Assembly: GCA_946414435.1 (NCBI GenBank)
Contig: CAMKOM010000004.1
Coordinates: forward strand, 62,001-126,000
DNA from: an uncultured Bacteroidota bacterium
GTDB taxonomy: Bacteria; Bacteroidota; Bacteroidia; Bacteroidales; SZUA-534
Direction of reading: 5' to 3'
Length of the DNA: 64,000 nucleotides
The notes below the pieces were generated by a model, which saw only the letters and a program-made list of their open reading frames with translations, searched no databases and had not been told where the DNA came from. The number at the start of each line of letters is the position of its first letter. Positions within the stretch are counted from its first letter, which is position 1. Shown here piece after piece: positions 19,245 to 29,258 of the stretch. The position numbers were made by a program, and so were the translations under genes.

Positions 19245-20522
19245 TTACAGTTTTTGAAGGTCTTGACCGATGTCGCGGCGGAAATATGCGCCGTCGAATT
19301 TGATGCCGCCGATGCTACGGTACGACTTGTCGAGAGCGGGTTGAATGCCGTCGGCAAGCGATGTCACGGCCAGAACACGTCCGCCGTCGGTGAGCACGCG
19401 GCCCGAGTCGGGTTTGGTGCCTGCGTGGAACACGGTGCTCTCGGTTACGCTGTCGAGTCCCGTAATCTCAAAGCCCTTCTTGTAACTCTCGGGGTATCCG
19501 CCCGAAACCATAACAACCGTGATGGCCGTCTGCGCCTTCATTGTGGCCTTCATTCCAGCCAGGCGGCGCTCGGCGGTGGCGGCCAGCAACTCAAGCAGGT
19601 CGCAGTCCAGTCGCGGAATGACGACTTCGGTCTCGGGGTCGCCCATACGTACGTTATACTCAATCACATACGGGTCGTTGCCGCATTTTATTAGGCCGAA
19701 GAAGATGAAGCCGCGGTAGTCGATGTTGTCGTCGTGCAGACCGCGGATTGTCGGCTCGATGATTCGGCTGATGACTTTCTGCTTGAACTCGTCGGTGCAG
19801 AACGGAACGGGCGAAACTGCGCCCATACCGCCAGTGTTCAGGCCAGTGTCGTGCTCGCCAATGCGCTTGTAGTCTTTGGCTTCGGGCAGCAGAACGTAGT
19901 CGCGGCCGTCGGTGAGCACAAAGAACGAGCACTCAATTCCCGACAGGAACTCTTCAATGACAACCTTTGCCGATGCGTCGCCAAACTGTCCGTCGAGCAT
20001 TGTCTCAAGGCTCTCTTGCGCTTCTTTCAAATCATTGATTATCAGCACGCCCTTGCCCGCTGCCAGACCGTCGGCCTTCAGAACGTAAGGCGCCTTCAGC
20101 GTCTCAAGGAAACGCTTGCCATCGGCCACCGTGGCCTTTGTGAAACTGCGGTAGGCGGCCGTCGGGATGCCGTGCTTCTGCATAAACTGCTTGGCAAATT
20201 CCTTGCTGCCTTCCAACTGCGCGCCTTCGGCCGAAGCGCCCACCACGCCAACGTTCTTTGTGTCGGCGTTGGCGGCCAGAAAATCGGCGATGCCCTTCAC
20301 CAGCGGCTCTTCGGGGCCCACAACCACAAGGTCGATGTTGTTCGACTTTACAAACTCGCCAATGGCCTGAAAATCAGTTACCTTGATAGGCACGTTGGTG
20401 CCTACGGCGGCTGTTCCAGCGTTGCCAGGCGCAATGAAGAGTTTTGTCAGTTTGGGGCTTTGCGCCACTTTCCACGCAATGGCGTGCTCACGGCCACCAG
20501 AGCCAATAATCAAGACGTTCAT
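19245..20522 (-). CDS. purD: Phosphoribosylamine-glycine ligase (GAR synthetase)
   Basis: Second step of purine synthesis: joins glycine to phosphoribosylamine with ATP. The 425-aa protein starts MNVLIIGSGGREHAIAWK, the family signature, and carries the ATP-grasp core: LKADGLAAGKGV near residues 148-159, IEEFLSGIECSFF near 189-201 and EYNVRMGDPETEVV near 280-293 with the metal ligands. Its start follows the kdsB stop by two bases, indicating coupling. Confidence 0.97.
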   Translation of the reverse strand: MNVLIIGSGGREHAIAWKVAQSPKLTKLFIAPGNAGTAAVGTNVPIKVTDFQAIGEFVKSNNIDLVVVGPEEPLVKGIADFLAANADTKNVGVVGASAEGAQLEGSKEFAKQFMQKHGIPTAAYRSFTKATVADGKRFLETLKAPYVLKADGLAAGKGVLIINDLKEAQESLETMLDGQFGDASAKVVIEEFLSGIECSFFVLTDGRDYVLLPEAKDYKRIGEHDTGLNTGGMGAVSPVPFCTDEFKQKVISRIIEPTIRGLHDDNIDYRGFIFFGLIKCGNDPYVIEYNVRMGDPETEVVIPRLDCDLLELLAATAERRLAGMKATMKAQTAITVVMVSGGYPESYKKGFEITGLDSVTESTVFHAGTKPDSGRVLTDGGRVLAVTSLADGIQPALDKSYRSIGGIKFDGAYFRRDIGQDLQKL

Positions 20523-20524
20523 AT

Positions 20525-21277
20525 CTATTTGTTTTTAAATAATTTAAGAATTTGTTCAAGGTCTTCGGGGGTGTCAACCGACAGCCCTTCGTCGGTGGTG
20601 ACGGCGGTCTGAATCTGATAGCCGTTCTCGAGCCAGCGCAACTGCTCAAGCGACTCGGCCGACTCAAGGCTGCTCTTGCCCAACTTTGTGATTTCCAGCA
20701 AGATGTCTTTGCGGTAGCCGTACATTCCAATGTGCTGCAGAAACGGGTGCTTGTGCAGCCACTCTTGGGGTTCGCTTCCGCGGATGTGCGGAATGGTCTG
20801 ACGGCTGAACAGCAGCGCGCGGCCGTTTTTGTCAACAACCACCTTCGGCTTGTTGGGGTTGAAGAGCGTCTGCTCGTCGTCAACGGGTTTCACAAGTGTG
20901 GCTATCTGCACGTTGCTGTCGTTGAACAGGTTAGCCAACAGATTAATTTGCTTTTCAGCGATGAACGGCTCATCGCCCTGAATGTTGATGACCACGTCAA
21001 CCGTCTGATGATAGTCCTGCTCGAACTTGAGCACTGCTTCAGCGCAACGGTCGGTGCCGCTCGGGTGGCGGTCCGACGTCATAACAACCTTGCCGCCGAA
21101 CGCCTGCACAGCGTCGTAGATGCGTTGGTCGTCAGTTGCCACAACCACGTGCTCAAGCGCCTTCGACGCCTGCTCAAACACGCGTTGCACCATTGGCTTG
21201 CCCGCAATGTCGGCAAGCGGCTTGCCAGGAAACCGTGTGGAAGCGTATCGGGCGGGAATTATACCTAAAATGACCAT
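20525..21277 (-). CDS. kdsB: CMP-Kdo synthetase (3-deoxy-manno-octulosonate cytidylyltransferase)
   Basis: Activates Kdo with CTP for lipopolysaccharide inner-core synthesis, so the cell has a Kdo-containing outer membrane. The 250-aa protein shows GIIPARYASTRFPGKPL at residues 5-21, VVATDDQRIYDAV near 46-58, TSDRHPSGTDR near 67-77 and NIQGDEPFI near 97-105. It is the first gene of the operon, with a TAnnTTTG-type box at 21295-21302 close upstream. Confidence 0.97.
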   Translation of the reverse strand: MVILGIIPARYASTRFPGKPLADIAGKPMVQRVFEQASKALEHVVVATDDQRIYDAVQAFGGKVVMTSDRHPSGTDRCAEAVLKFEQDYHQTVDVVINIQGDEPFIAEKQINLLANLFNDSNVQIATLVKPVDDEQTLFNPNKPKVVVDKNGRALLFSRQTIPHIRGSEPQEWLHKHPFLQHIGMYGYRKDILLEITKLGKSSLESAESLEQLRWLENGYQIQTAVTTDEGLSVDTPEDLEQILKLFKNK

Positions 21278-21294
21278 ATTACGATAGTTTGGTG

Positions 21295-21302
21295 CAAAAG
21301 TA
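21295..21302 (-). promoter_or_regulatory. -7 promoter box of the kdsB-pyrF operon
   Basis: Reverse complement TACTTTTG matches TAnnTTTG, 18 bp before the kdsB ATG. An ATTG at the -33 position (complement of 21323-21326, spacing about 20) may complete it. The 5' leader would be only about ten bases. Confidence 0.5.
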
Positions 21303-21364
21303 GGAATTCAATTGACAAATGACAATTAACAATTCCCAATTCAATCAACAATGACAAGATTTCA

Positions 21365-21397
21365 TTTGATTTCATAATCTACTAATGATTATGTTTG
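21365..21397 (+). promoter_or_regulatory. Consensus Bacteroidetes promoter of the MazG-like gene
   Basis: TTTG at 21365-21368 and TATGTTTG at 21390-21397 are separated by 21 bp, an exact match to TTTG-N19-21-TAnnTTTG. The expected start site is near 21404, giving a leader of about 12 bases before the ATG at 21416. Confidence 0.75.
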
Positions 21398-21412
21398 TGC
21401 AAAACATAATCA
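21386..21412. promoter_or_regulatory. Inverted repeat overlapping the MazG-like promoter
   Basis: TGATTATGTTT and AAACATAATCA form a perfect 11-bp inverted repeat with a 5-base centre, covering the -7 box and the likely transcription start. Its position fits a repressor operator, or a hairpin at the very 5' end of the mRNA. The binding protein is unknown. Confidence 0.55.
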
Positions 21413-21415
21413 ACT

Positions 21416-21760
21416 ATGGATATAACTATCAAACAAGCTCAGCAGCAAGTTGATGAGTGGATAAAAACCTACGGGGTACGCTATTTCGGCGAACTGACAA
21501 ACATGGCTCTGCTCACTGAGGAAGTGGGCGAAATGGCCCGAATCATTGCCCGCACCTACGGTGAACAGTCGTTTAAAGATAGCGACCGCGAGAAAGACCT
21601 TGCCGACGAGATGGCTGACGTGCTATGGGTGCTAATCTGCCTTGCCAACCAAACAGGCACAGACCTTACGGAAGCCTTTGCCCGCAACATCGAAAAGAAA
21701 ACCCGACGCGACTCGTCGAGACACATTGAGAATCCGAAGCTTAACGCCAATAAGAAATAA
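21416..21760 (+). CDS. MazG-like nucleotide pyrophosphohydrolase
   Basis: A 114-aa all-helical NTP pyrophosphatase of the MazG superfamily; such enzymes hydrolyse (d)NTPs to NMPs and clear unwanted nucleotides. Metal-binding residues are visible as LTEEVGEMAR near residues 31-40 and DLADEMADVLW near 61-71 (the E-x-x-E and D/E-x-x-D pattern). Single domain, so closer to the small MazG/dCTPase-type proteins than to full MazG. It stands alone with a strong promoter and an inverted repeat at the start site. Confidence 0.85.
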   Translation: MDITIKQAQQQVDEWIKTYGVRYFGELTNMALLTEEVGEMARIIARTYGEQSFKDSDREKDLADEMADVLWVLICLANQTGTDLTEAFARNIEKKTRRDSSRHIENPKLNANKK

Positions 21761-21921
21761 AGTGCGTAATGTATTGATAGTCTTTGCTACACATGCATAA
21801 CAATAGTCGGTTGCCTGTAGTCATAAGGCCAAAACGAAACGCCGCAAACAACCCTGCCCCCAACAGCTATTGTCACATCAATTCATCGGGTTGCCAATTA
21901 TTCGATTCAGCAATCTTTGAT

Positions 21922-21929
21922 TATCTTTG
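21922..21929 (+). promoter_or_regulatory. -7 promoter box of lepA
   Basis: TATCTTTG, an ideal TAnnTTTG, 18 bp before the lepA ATG. No clear TTTG at -33. The leader would be about ten bases, so translation starts nearly at the mRNA end. Confidence 0.6.
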
Positions 21930-21947
21930 CCACCTAAAAATTTGCAA

Positions 21948-23738
21948 ATGGACAACATCCGCAATTTCTGCATCATAGCGCACATCGACCACGGCAAGAG
22001 TACTCTGGCCGACCGTCTGCTTCAGTACACGGGCACCGTCAACGAGCGGCAGGCGCAGGACCAGGTTCTCGACGATATGGACCTTGAGCGCGAGCGCGGC
22101 ATCACCATCAAGAGCCACGCCATCCAGATGGACTACACTTACGAAGGCAAAAAATATGTGCTCAACCTAATCGACACCCCGGGGCACGTCGATTTCTCGT
22201 ACGAGGTGTCGCGCTCAATAGCCGCCTGCGAGGGTGCGTTGCTCATTGTCGACGCCACACAGGGCATTCAGGCTCAAACAATTTCGAACCTGTATCTGGC
22301 TATCGAGCATAATCTTGAAATTATTCCTGTCATTAATAAAATCGACCTGCCAAACGCTATGCCCGAAGAGGTGAAGGACCAGATTGTGGACCTTATCGGC
22401 TGCGACCGCGACGACATTCTTGCGGCCAGCGGCAAGACGGGCGAGGGCGTGGACAAGATTCTTGAACGGATTGTGCAGGTGATTCCGCCGCCGAAGGGCG
22501 ACCCGCAGGCGCCGCTGCAGGCTCTGATTTTCGACTCGGTCTTCAACTCGTTCCGCGGCATCATCGCCTACTTCAAGATTGTGAACGGCGAGATTGCGAC
22601 GGGCGATTTTGTGAAGTTTGTGAACACGGGCAAGCAATACAACGCTGACGAGGTGGGTGTTCTTCGGCTCGACCGCGAACCGCGAAAGGTGCTGCACACG
22701 GGCGACGTGGGCTACATCATCTCGGGCATCAAGACGTCGCGCGAGGTGAAGGTGGGCGACACCATCACACACGTCGACCGTCCGTGCGCCAACGCCATCG
22801 AGGGCTTTGAAGAGGTGAAGCCAATGGTGTTCGCGGGCGTCTATCCTGTGGTGGCCGACGAGTATGAGGACCTTCGCGCATCGCTCGAGAAACTGCAACT
22901 GAACGACGCGTCATTGACGTTCCAGCCCGAATCGTCGGCGGCGTTGGGCTTCGGCTTCCGCTGCGGATTCCTTGGTCTGCTGCATATGGAAATCATTCAG
23001 GAACGGCTCGACCGCGAGTTCAATATGGACGTCATCACCACGGTGCCCAACGTTTCGTTCATCTGCCACACAAAAAAAGGCGAGACCCTTGAGGTGCACA
23101 ACCCGTCGGGGCTGCCTGCGGTGAACACCATCGACTACATTGAGGAACCGTACATCAACGCGCAGATAATATCGAACGTGGACTACATCGGCAGCATTAT
23201 GAAACTCTGCATCGACAAGCGCGGCGTGCTCAAGAACCAGACCTACGTGACGGGCAACCGCGTTGAGGTGACGTTTGATATGCCGCTGTCGGAAATTGTG
23301 TTCGATTTTTACGATAAACTGAAAAGTATATCAAAGGGTTACGCGTCATTCGACTACCACCCCAGCGGATACGGGCGCGCCAATTTGGTGAAACTCGATA
23401 TTCTGCTCAACGGCGAGGGTGTTGACGCGCTGTCGTCGCTCATTCACGCCGACCACGCCTACGACCTTGGCCGCAAAATGTGCGAGAAGTTGAAGGAACT
23501 GATTCCGCGCCAACAGTTCGACGTGGCCATTCAGGCGGCTATCGGTGCCAAAATCATTGCCCGCGAAACCGTGCGCCAGGTGCGCAAGGACGTGACGGCC
23601 AAATGCTACGGCGGCGACGTGTCGCGAAAGCGCAAACTGCTTGAGAAACAGAAGGAAGGCAAGAAACGTATGCGCCAGATTGGAACCGTTGAGGTGCCGC
23701 AGAAGGCGTTCTTGGCGGTGCTGAAGTTGGATAGTTGA
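21948..23738 (+). CDS. lepA: Elongation factor 4 (LepA)
   Basis: Ribosomal GTPase that back-translocates or remodels stalled ribosomes and helps initiation. Counted from the ATG at 21948 the protein has 596 aa; seven upstream in-frame codons cover the promoter box and were excluded. G1 AHIDHGKST is at residues 10-18, the DTPGHVD motif near 74-80 and NKID near 128-131; the C-terminal LepA-specific domain follows, with [21 protein letters not shown] near residues 545-565 (here only its start and end are diagnostic). Length is standard. Confidence 0.98.
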   Translation: MDNIRNFCIIAHIDHGKSTLADRLLQYTGTVNERQAQDQVLDDMDLERERGITIKSHAIQMDYTYEGKKYVLNLIDTPGHVDFSYEVSRSIAACEGALLIVDATQGIQAQTISNLYLAIEHNLEIIPVINKIDLPNAMPEEVKDQIVDLIGCDRDDILAASGKTGEGVDKILERIVQVIPPPKGDPQAPLQALIFDSVFNSFRGIIAYFKIVNGEIATGDFVKFVNTGKQYNADEVGVLRLDREPRKVLHTGDVGYIISGIKTSREVKVGDTITHVDRPCANAIEGFEEVKPMVFAGVYPVVADEYEDLRASLEKLQLNDASLTFQPESSAALGFGFRCGFLGLLHMEIIQERLDREFNMDVITTVPNVSFICHTKKGETLEVHNPSGLPAVNTIDYIEEPYINAQIISNVDYIGSIMKLCIDKRGVLKNQTYVTGNRVEVTFDMPLSEIVFDFYDKLKSISKGYASFDYHPSGYGRANLVKLDILLNGEGVDALSSLIHADHAYDLGRKMCEKLKELIPRQQFDVAIQAAIGAKIIARETVRQVRKDVTAKCYGGDVSRKRKLLEKQKEGKKRMRQIGTVEVPQKAFLAVLKLDS

Positions 23739-23815
23739 TTTTAGGGGCGCACCGCGTGCGATTTAGGATTTGTTCGGATAAGTTTGGTTAGAGATAAATA
23801 TAAAATTTACTGATT

Positions 23816-24796
23816 ATGAAACGTATAACATTTTTAGCAGCAATAGCGGCAACAATGCTTTCCGCCTGCAACACCGTTCACGAGAAAATGCTTCCCACCA
23901 TTTCGGGACAGGCGGGCGAGGTGGTTACCGTCATTGAAGACCAGGTTTGGAAATCGACCGCCGATACCATACTGAACATTCTCGCCGCCGACGTGCCAGG
24001 ACTTCCGCAATCGGAGCCAATGTTCGACGTGGTGCGAATTCCGAACAGCGCTTTCACCGAGATTTTCCAGCGCCACCGCAACATTATCAGCTGCCGCATT
24101 GCGTCTGACAGCACCGCCAACATTCGCGTGGCTCACGACCTTTGGGCAACGCCGCAGACAGTGATTCAGATTGTGGCCCCGTCGGCGCAAGCCTTCGAGC
24201 AACTTTTCTCAGACAACCGCGACAAGATAACAGGACTTCTGCTCAAGGCCGAGCAGGACCGCATAATCCAAAACTACGCAACCTTCCCCGACCGTCAGGT
24301 TATGGACAAATTGGCTAAGGCCGCCGACGTAACAATGACAATACCAAAGGGTTACACCTTCGATATGGACACCAACAACTTTGTTTGGATATCGCACGAA
24401 ACACCCGAAATCAGTCAGGGCCTGTTCGTCTATTACTATCCCTACACCGACACGCTAATGTTCACCTACGACAGCCTGATTGCCGTGCGTAACCGTATGT
24501 GTAAGGCATACGTGGGCGGCCCGTCCGACGGCTCGTATATGACCACCGATATGCACGAAGGCATTACCACCTTCCGCTCGTTCACGTTCCACGGCCGATA
24601 CACCGCCGAGTTGCGAGGCCTATGGCGCACCGAGGGCGATTATATGGGCGGTCCATTTGTCAGCCTTACGCAGTATGACGAAAAGCACCAGCGCATTGTC
24701 ACTGTCGACGGCTACGTGTACGCAGGCAAAAAGGACAAACGCAACTATATGCGTCAGGTTGAGGCCATTATGAGCACGATGAAGTTTGCGGAGTGA
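23816..24796 (+). CDS. DUF4837-family lipoprotein
   Basis: A 326-aa lipoprotein with lipobox LSAC (Cys18). After the anchor it has the order typical of DUF4837: EVVTVIEDQVWKS near the N-terminus, FDVVRIPNSAFTEIFQRHRNI in the first third, PKGYTFDMDTNNFVWIS in the middle and LRGLWRTEGDYMGGPF toward the end. The family is confined to Bacteroidetes and has no proven function; the anchor places it in the inner or outer membrane, facing the periplasm or surface. It lies 77 bp after lepA on the same strand. Confidence 0.8.
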   Translation: MKRITFLAAIAATMLSACNTVHEKMLPTISGQAGEVVTVIEDQVWKSTADTILNILAADVPGLPQSEPMFDVVRIPNSAFTEIFQRHRNIISCRIASDSTANIRVAHDLWATPQTVIQIVAPSAQAFEQLFSDNRDKITGLLLKAEQDRIIQNYATFPDRQVMDKLAKAADVTMTIPKGYTFDMDTNNFVWISHETPEISQGLFVYYYPYTDTLMFTYDSLIAVRNRMCKAYVGGPSDGSYMTTDMHEGITTFRSFTFHGRYTAELRGLWRTEGDYMGGPFVSLTQYDEKHQRIVTVDGYVYAGKKDKRNYMRQVEAIMSTMKFAE

Positions 24797-24894
24797 GTGA
24801 TTAAATGCGTAAAGGATTGAATTAATTACGAATTACGAAGCAAGATATATTAAACGGTTCACCGATTCACCAGTTTACCGATTCAACGAACAAT
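24797..24894. repeat. Intergenic repeat directly before sufB
   Basis: TTAAACGGTTCACCGATTCACCAG and TTTACCGATTCAACG are overlapping variants of the TTCACCGATTAAAC element (quoted in parts: ACGGTTCACCGATTCACC, AGTTTACCGATTCAACG). The ATG follows within eight bases, as for the copies before pyrF, the rhomboid gene and the 38410 gene. Confidence 0.6.
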
Positions 24895-26331
24895 ATGGAT
24901 TCCAACATAATCAGCGAGGTAACCGACAGCGAGTACAAATACGGCTTTGTGTCGGACATTGAGCACGACACCATTGGCAAGGGCTTGAACGAGGACGTTA
25001 TTCGGCTCATTTCGAGCAAGAAAGAAGAGCCCGAATGGCTGCTCGAGTTCCGCTTGAAGGCCTATCGCCATTGGCTGACTCAAAAAATGCCCACTTGGGC
25101 GCACCTTGACATTCCCGAGATTGACTATCAGGATATTATCTACTACTCGGCGCCAAAACAGAATGTGAAGCCCGAAAACGGCGAGATTGACCCCGAACTG
25201 AAAAAGACTTTCGACAAGTTGGGCATTCCGCTCGACGAGCAAAAAGCGCTCTCGGGCGTGGCTTTCGACGCCGTAATGGACAGTGTATCAGTAAAAACCA
25301 CCTACAAAGACGCGCTTGCCGAGCGCGGCATAATCTTCTGCTCGTTCAGCGAGGCCGTACGCAACCACCCCGACCTTGTGCGGCAGTATCTTGGCTCGGT
25401 GGTGCCGCCTACCGACAACTATTTTGCGGCCCTGAACTCGGCCGTTTTCAGCGACGGCTCGTTCTGCTATATCCCGAAAGGGGTGCGCTGCCCAATGGAG
25501 TTGAGCACCTATTTCCGCATAAACGCCGCCAAAACGGGACAGTTTGAGCGCACGCTAATTGTCTGTGACGATGATAGTTACGTAAGTTACCTTGAAGGCT
25601 GCACCGCACCCCGCCGCGACGAGAACCAACTGCACGCCGCCATTGTGGAGATTGTGGTGATGAACAACGCCGAAGTAAAATATTCGACCGTGCAGAACTG
25701 GTATCCAGGCGACAAGGAGGGCCGCGGCGGTATTTACAATTTTGTGACCAAGCGCGGCCTGTGCAAGGGCGTGAACGCGCGGCTGTCGTGGAGCCAGGTG
25801 GAGACAGGCTCGGCCATTACGTGGAAATATCCAGGCACGGTGCTCTTGGGCGACGGCTCGTCGTCGGAGTTCTACTCGGTGGCCGTCACCAACAACCACC
25901 AGCAGGCCGACACGGGCTCAAAAATGATTCACATTGGCCGCAACACCAGCAGCCGCATAGTGTCGAAGGGCATTTCGGCAGGCCAGAGCCAGAACAGTTA
26001 CCGCGGCCTTGTCAAGGTCTCGGCCAACGCCGACGGGGCCCGCAACTACTCGCAGTGCGACTCGCTGCTTTTAGGCGACAAATGCGGCGCCCACACGTTC
26101 CCTTACGTCGAGTGCCTGAACAACACCGCCGTGCTTGAGCACGAGGCCACCACGTCGAAAATCGGCGAAGACCAGATTTTCTACTGCAACCAGCGCGGCA
26201 TTTCAACCGAAGACGCCGTGGGCCTGATTGTGAACGGTTACGCCAAAGAGGTGCTGAACACCCTGCCGATGGAATTCGCCGTCGAGGCGCAGAAGCTGTT
26301 GCAAGTCAGCCTTGAAGGTAGTGTGGGGTAA
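24895..26331 (+). CDS. sufB: Fe-S cluster assembly scaffold SufB
   Basis: Core scaffold of the SUF iron-sulfur cluster machinery, working with ATPase SufC and SufD. The 478-aa protein has [17 protein letters not shown] near residues 44-60, [21 protein letters not shown] near the middle, the Cys-containing [18 protein letters not shown], and ends ...[11 protein letters not shown], as in full-length SufB. The usual partners sufC, sufD and sufS do not follow; mutS is next, 148 bp on. The other genes must be elsewhere, or lie outside this window. Confidence 0.97.
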   Translation: MDSNIISEVTDSEYKYGFVSDIEHDTIGKGLNEDVIRLISSKKEEPEWLLEFRLKAYRHWLTQKMPTWAHLDIPEIDYQDIIYYSAPKQNVKPENGEIDPELKKTFDKLGIPLDEQKALSGVAFDAVMDSVSVKTTYKDALAERGIIFCSFSEAVRNHPDLVRQYLGSVVPPTDNYFAALNSAVFSDGSFCYIPKGVRCPMELSTYFRINAAKTGQFERTLIVCDDDSYVSYLEGCTAPRRDENQLHAAIVEIVVMNNAEVKYSTVQNWYPGDKEGRGGIYNFVTKRGLCKGVNARLSWSQVETGSAITWKYPGTVLLGDGSSSEFYSVAVTNNHQQADTGSKMIHIGRNTSSRIVSKGISAGQSQNSYRGLVKVSANADGARNYSQCDSLLLGDKCGAHTFPYVECLNNTAVLEHEATTSKIGEDQIFYCNQRGISTEDAVGLIVNGYAKEVLNTLPMEFAVEAQKLLQVSLEGSVG

Positions 26332-26479
26332 AACAATCTGCAGGTCAAACAACGGTAAAAAGACATCTTACACAAACAAGACTGACTCCGTTGTTAACAA
26401 CCATTTAAAAAATCCGCCTTGCCACAAAGGCCATTTCGCGTGCGATTGGTTAGTTTTGCTTGTTATTAAAATCACAGAA

Positions 26480-29074
26480 ATGGGCAAAGACATTTTCGAC
26501 ACGCCGCTGATGAAGCAGTACAGCCAGATTAAGGCCAAGCATCCTGATGCCATTCTGCTTTTCCGCGTGGGCGATTTCTACGAGACTTATTGCGAAGATG
26601 CCGTGAAGGCGGCCAAGATTCTGAACATCACGCTCACCAAGAAGTCGAGTTCGACGCTGCCCATTGATATGGCTGGATTTCCGTATCACGCCATCGACAC
26701 CTATCTGCCGAAACTGGTGAGGGCGGGGCAGCGGGTGGCCATTTGCGAGCAACTTGAGGACCCGAAACTCTGCAAAACGCTTGTGAAACGCGGTGTTACT
26801 GAATTGGTTACACCTGGCGTATCGACAAACGACAACATTCTTGAGAACCGCGAGAACAATTTCCTGGCATCGGTTTACATCGAAAAAAAGATGGCGGGCA
26901 TTGCGTTTCTCGACATCTCAACTGGCGAATTTTATGTGGCCGAAGGCAGCGTTGAGTACGCTAACAAACTGATACAGAGTTTCCGTCCGAAAGAAATCAT
27001 CTACAAGCGCGGCACCAAGGAGCAGTTTCAGGAACTGTTCGGGATGGGGTTCTACATCTACGCCATCGACGAGTGGGTGTTCTCGGAGCAGGCCGCAACC
27101 GACCGTCTGCTCAAGCATTTTCAGACGCAGTCGCTCAAAGGTTTTGGCATCGACCGCCAAATTTTGGGCACAATTGCCGCTGGTTCAATACTTTACTATC
27201 TCGATATCACCCAACACTCGCAAATCGGCAACATCACGGGAATACGCCGCATTGCCGAGGACGAGTACGTGTGGATTGACCGTTTTACGTTTCGTAACCT
27301 TGAGATTTTCAGTCCGTTGAATGAAGACGGTCATAGCCTTATCGACATCATCGACAACACGCTGACACCGATGGGCTCACGAATGCTGAAACGCTGGGTG
27401 TCGCTGCCGCTGAAGAATGTGACGGCCATCAACGAACGTCAGCAGATTGTGACCTATTTTATTGATAATGTTGAGGCTAAGCAGACTGTTGAAGGCGAAC
27501 TGAAGAACGTTGGCGACCTTGAACGACTCATCAGCAAGGTGACGTTCGGGCGCATCAACCCGCGCGAGATGCTGGCGCTGAAGAACGCTCTGAAGGCCAT
27601 CGGGCCTGTGAAAAATGTGTGCGAGCAGTCGGGTGTGGCGGCACTTCAGGCTATTGGCGAGCAGTTAAATCCCTGTGCGTCAATCTGTCAGCGCATCGAA
27701 AAAGAGATTCAATCGGACCCGCCTGTGCAGATTGCCAAGGGCGGCGTGATAAACGAAGGCGTGAGCGCCGAACTTGACGAGTTGCGCCACATCGCCTATT
27801 CGGGCAAGGACTATCTGATTGAACTTCAGCAAAAAGAGAGTGAAAGAACCGAGATTCCGTCGCTCAAAATCAGTTTCAACAACGTTTTCGGCTACTACAT
27901 TGAGGTACGCAACACCTACAAAGACCGCGTGCCCGAGGAGTGGATTCGCAAGCAGACGCTGGTGAGCGCTGAACGCTACATCACACCCGAACTGAAGGAG
28001 TACGAGGAGAAGATTCTGGGCGCCGAGGAGAAGATTCTGGCGCTTGAGCAGAAGATTTACAGCGATTTGGTGTTTGCCGTGTCGGAGTTTGTGTCGGCTA
28101 TCCAATTGGATGCAAGCCTGTTGTCGAAAATCGACTGTCTGCTGTCGTTTGCAAGCACGGCGCAGATTCGAAACTACAGCCGCCCCGATGTTGACGAGAG
28201 CCGCACGTTTGAAATCCGCAACGGCCGCCACCCCGTGATTGAGACGCAGATGCAGCCTGGCGAGGAATACGTGGCCAACGATGTTGTGCTGAACGACGAC
28301 GACCAACAGATTATCATCATCACGGGCCCGAATATGGCGGGAAAATCGGCGCTGCTGCGTCAGACGGCTCTGATTGTGATTCTGGCGCAGATTGGCTCGT
28401 ATGTGCCCGCGCAGTCGGCGCACATCGGCTTCATCGACCGCATTTTCACCCGCGTGGGCGCGTCGGACAACATCTCGGTGGGCGAATCGACCTTTATGGT
28501 TGAGATGAACGAGGCCGCAAGCATCCTGAACAACATCAGCGAACGCAGCCTGATTCTGCTCGACGAGTTGGGCCGCGGCACATCAACCTACGACGGCATC
28601 AGCATTGCGTGGGCCATTGTTGAGTACATCCACGACCATCCGAAATATCGCGCCAAAACGCTGTTTGCCACTCACTATCACGAACTTAACGAGATGGAAA
28701 AATCATTTGAGCGGGTGAAGAACTACAACGTCTCGGTGCGCGAGGTTGAGAAGAAAGTGCTGTTTTTGAGGAAGTTGGTTCCTGGCGGCAGCAACCACAG
28801 TTTCGGTATTCACGTGGCGCGGATGGCAGGAATGCCGAAGAGCGTGGTGGCCCGCGCCGAAAACATTCTGCGCGATCTTGAGAAATCGCGCCGCAGCGTC
28901 GAAACCGATGTCAAACCACAGAGTCAGTCGGGTATTCAGTTGAGTTTCTTTCAGTTGGAAGACCCTGTGCTCAAAGACATCCGCGACCAAATAAAAAATC
29001 TCGACATCGACAATCTTACGCCTATTGAAGCGTTGAATAAACTGAATGATATTAAGCGGATTACGGGACTTTGA
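26480..29074 (+). CDS. mutS: DNA mismatch repair protein MutS
   Basis: Recognises mismatches and starts repair. The 864-aa protein is counted from ATG 26480 ([14 protein letters not shown]); the frame extends 56 codons upstream, but that part overlaps sufB and has no MutS similarity. The mismatch-reading [10 protein letters not shown] motif (Phe-x-Glu) is near residues 26-35. The ATPase domain has the Walker [14 protein letters not shown] near 617-629, the STFMVEMNE loop and [14 protein letters not shown] Walker B/signature segment. Length and order match MutS1. Confidence 0.97.
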   Translation: MGKDIFDTPLMKQYSQIKAKHPDAILLFRVGDFYETYCEDAVKAAKILNITLTKKSSSTLPIDMAGFPYHAIDTYLPKLVRAGQRVAICEQLEDPKLCKTLVKRGVTELVTPGVSTNDNILENRENNFLASVYIEKKMAGIAFLDISTGEFYVAEGSVEYANKLIQSFRPKEIIYKRGTKEQFQELFGMGFYIYAIDEWVFSEQAATDRLLKHFQTQSLKGFGIDRQILGTIAAGSILYYLDITQHSQIGNITGIRRIAEDEYVWIDRFTFRNLEIFSPLNEDGHSLIDIIDNTLTPMGSRMLKRWVSLPLKNVTAINERQQIVTYFIDNVEAKQTVEGELKNVGDLERLISKVTFGRINPREMLALKNALKAIGPVKNVCEQSGVAALQAIGEQLNPCASICQRIEKEIQSDPPVQIAKGGVINEGVSAELDELRHIAYSGKDYLIELQQKESERTEIPSLKISFNNVFGYYIEVRNTYKDRVPEEWIRKQTLVSAERYITPELKEYEEKILGAEEKILALEQKIYSDLVFAVSEFVSAIQLDASLLSKIDCLLSFASTAQIRNYSRPDVDESRTFEIRNGRHPVIETQMQPGEEYVANDVVLNDDDQQIIIITGPNMAGKSALLRQTALIVILAQIGSYVPAQSAHIGFIDRIFTRVGASDNISVGESTFMVEMNEAASILNNISERSLILLDELGRGTSTYDGISIAWAIVEYIHDHPKYRAKTLFATHYHELNEMEKSFERVKNYNVSVREVEKKVLFLRKLVPGGSNHSFGIHVARMAGMPKSVVARAENILRDLEKSRRSVETDVKPQSQSGIQLSFFQLEDPVLKDIRDQIKNLDIDNLTPIEALNKLNDIKRITGL

Positions 29075-29099
29075 TAGGTGGAAGTTTTGGTGTTGGGTA

Positions 29100-29258
29100 T
29101 TGGGTGTTGGGTGTTAGGTAAAGTTGAGAGTTAAGATGTTTAAAAGGTTGAGAAAGTTGAGAAAGTTGAGAGAGTATAGAAAGTTGTGATATTATGAAAA
29201 CTAAACAGCGAAGCGACTAAACATTCAATTCACCGATTAAACGATTAAACAACAAAAA
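29100..29258. repeat. Composite intergenic repeat before the rhomboid gene
   Basis: Holds GGTGTTGGGTGTTAGG units, a GTTGAGAAAGTTGAGAGAGT run (29147-29176), TAAACAGCGAAGCGACT (29202-29218) and TTCACCGATTAAACGATTAAAC ending at 29250. The same blocks, in the same order and direction, occur at 38280-38403 before the AsmA-like gene. The intervening 9.1 kb contains the rhomboid gene and the whole peptide cluster. Confidence 0.75.

Noticed and set aside
26312-26479. Upstream extension of mutS overlapping the sufB end.
   Set aside because: The 56 extra codons have no MutS similarity, and the ATG at 26480 gives the family's usual start.
29100-29258. Repeat tract considered as a CRISPR array.
   Set aside because: Units are 7-20 bases, imperfect and without regular spacers; no cas gene is present.
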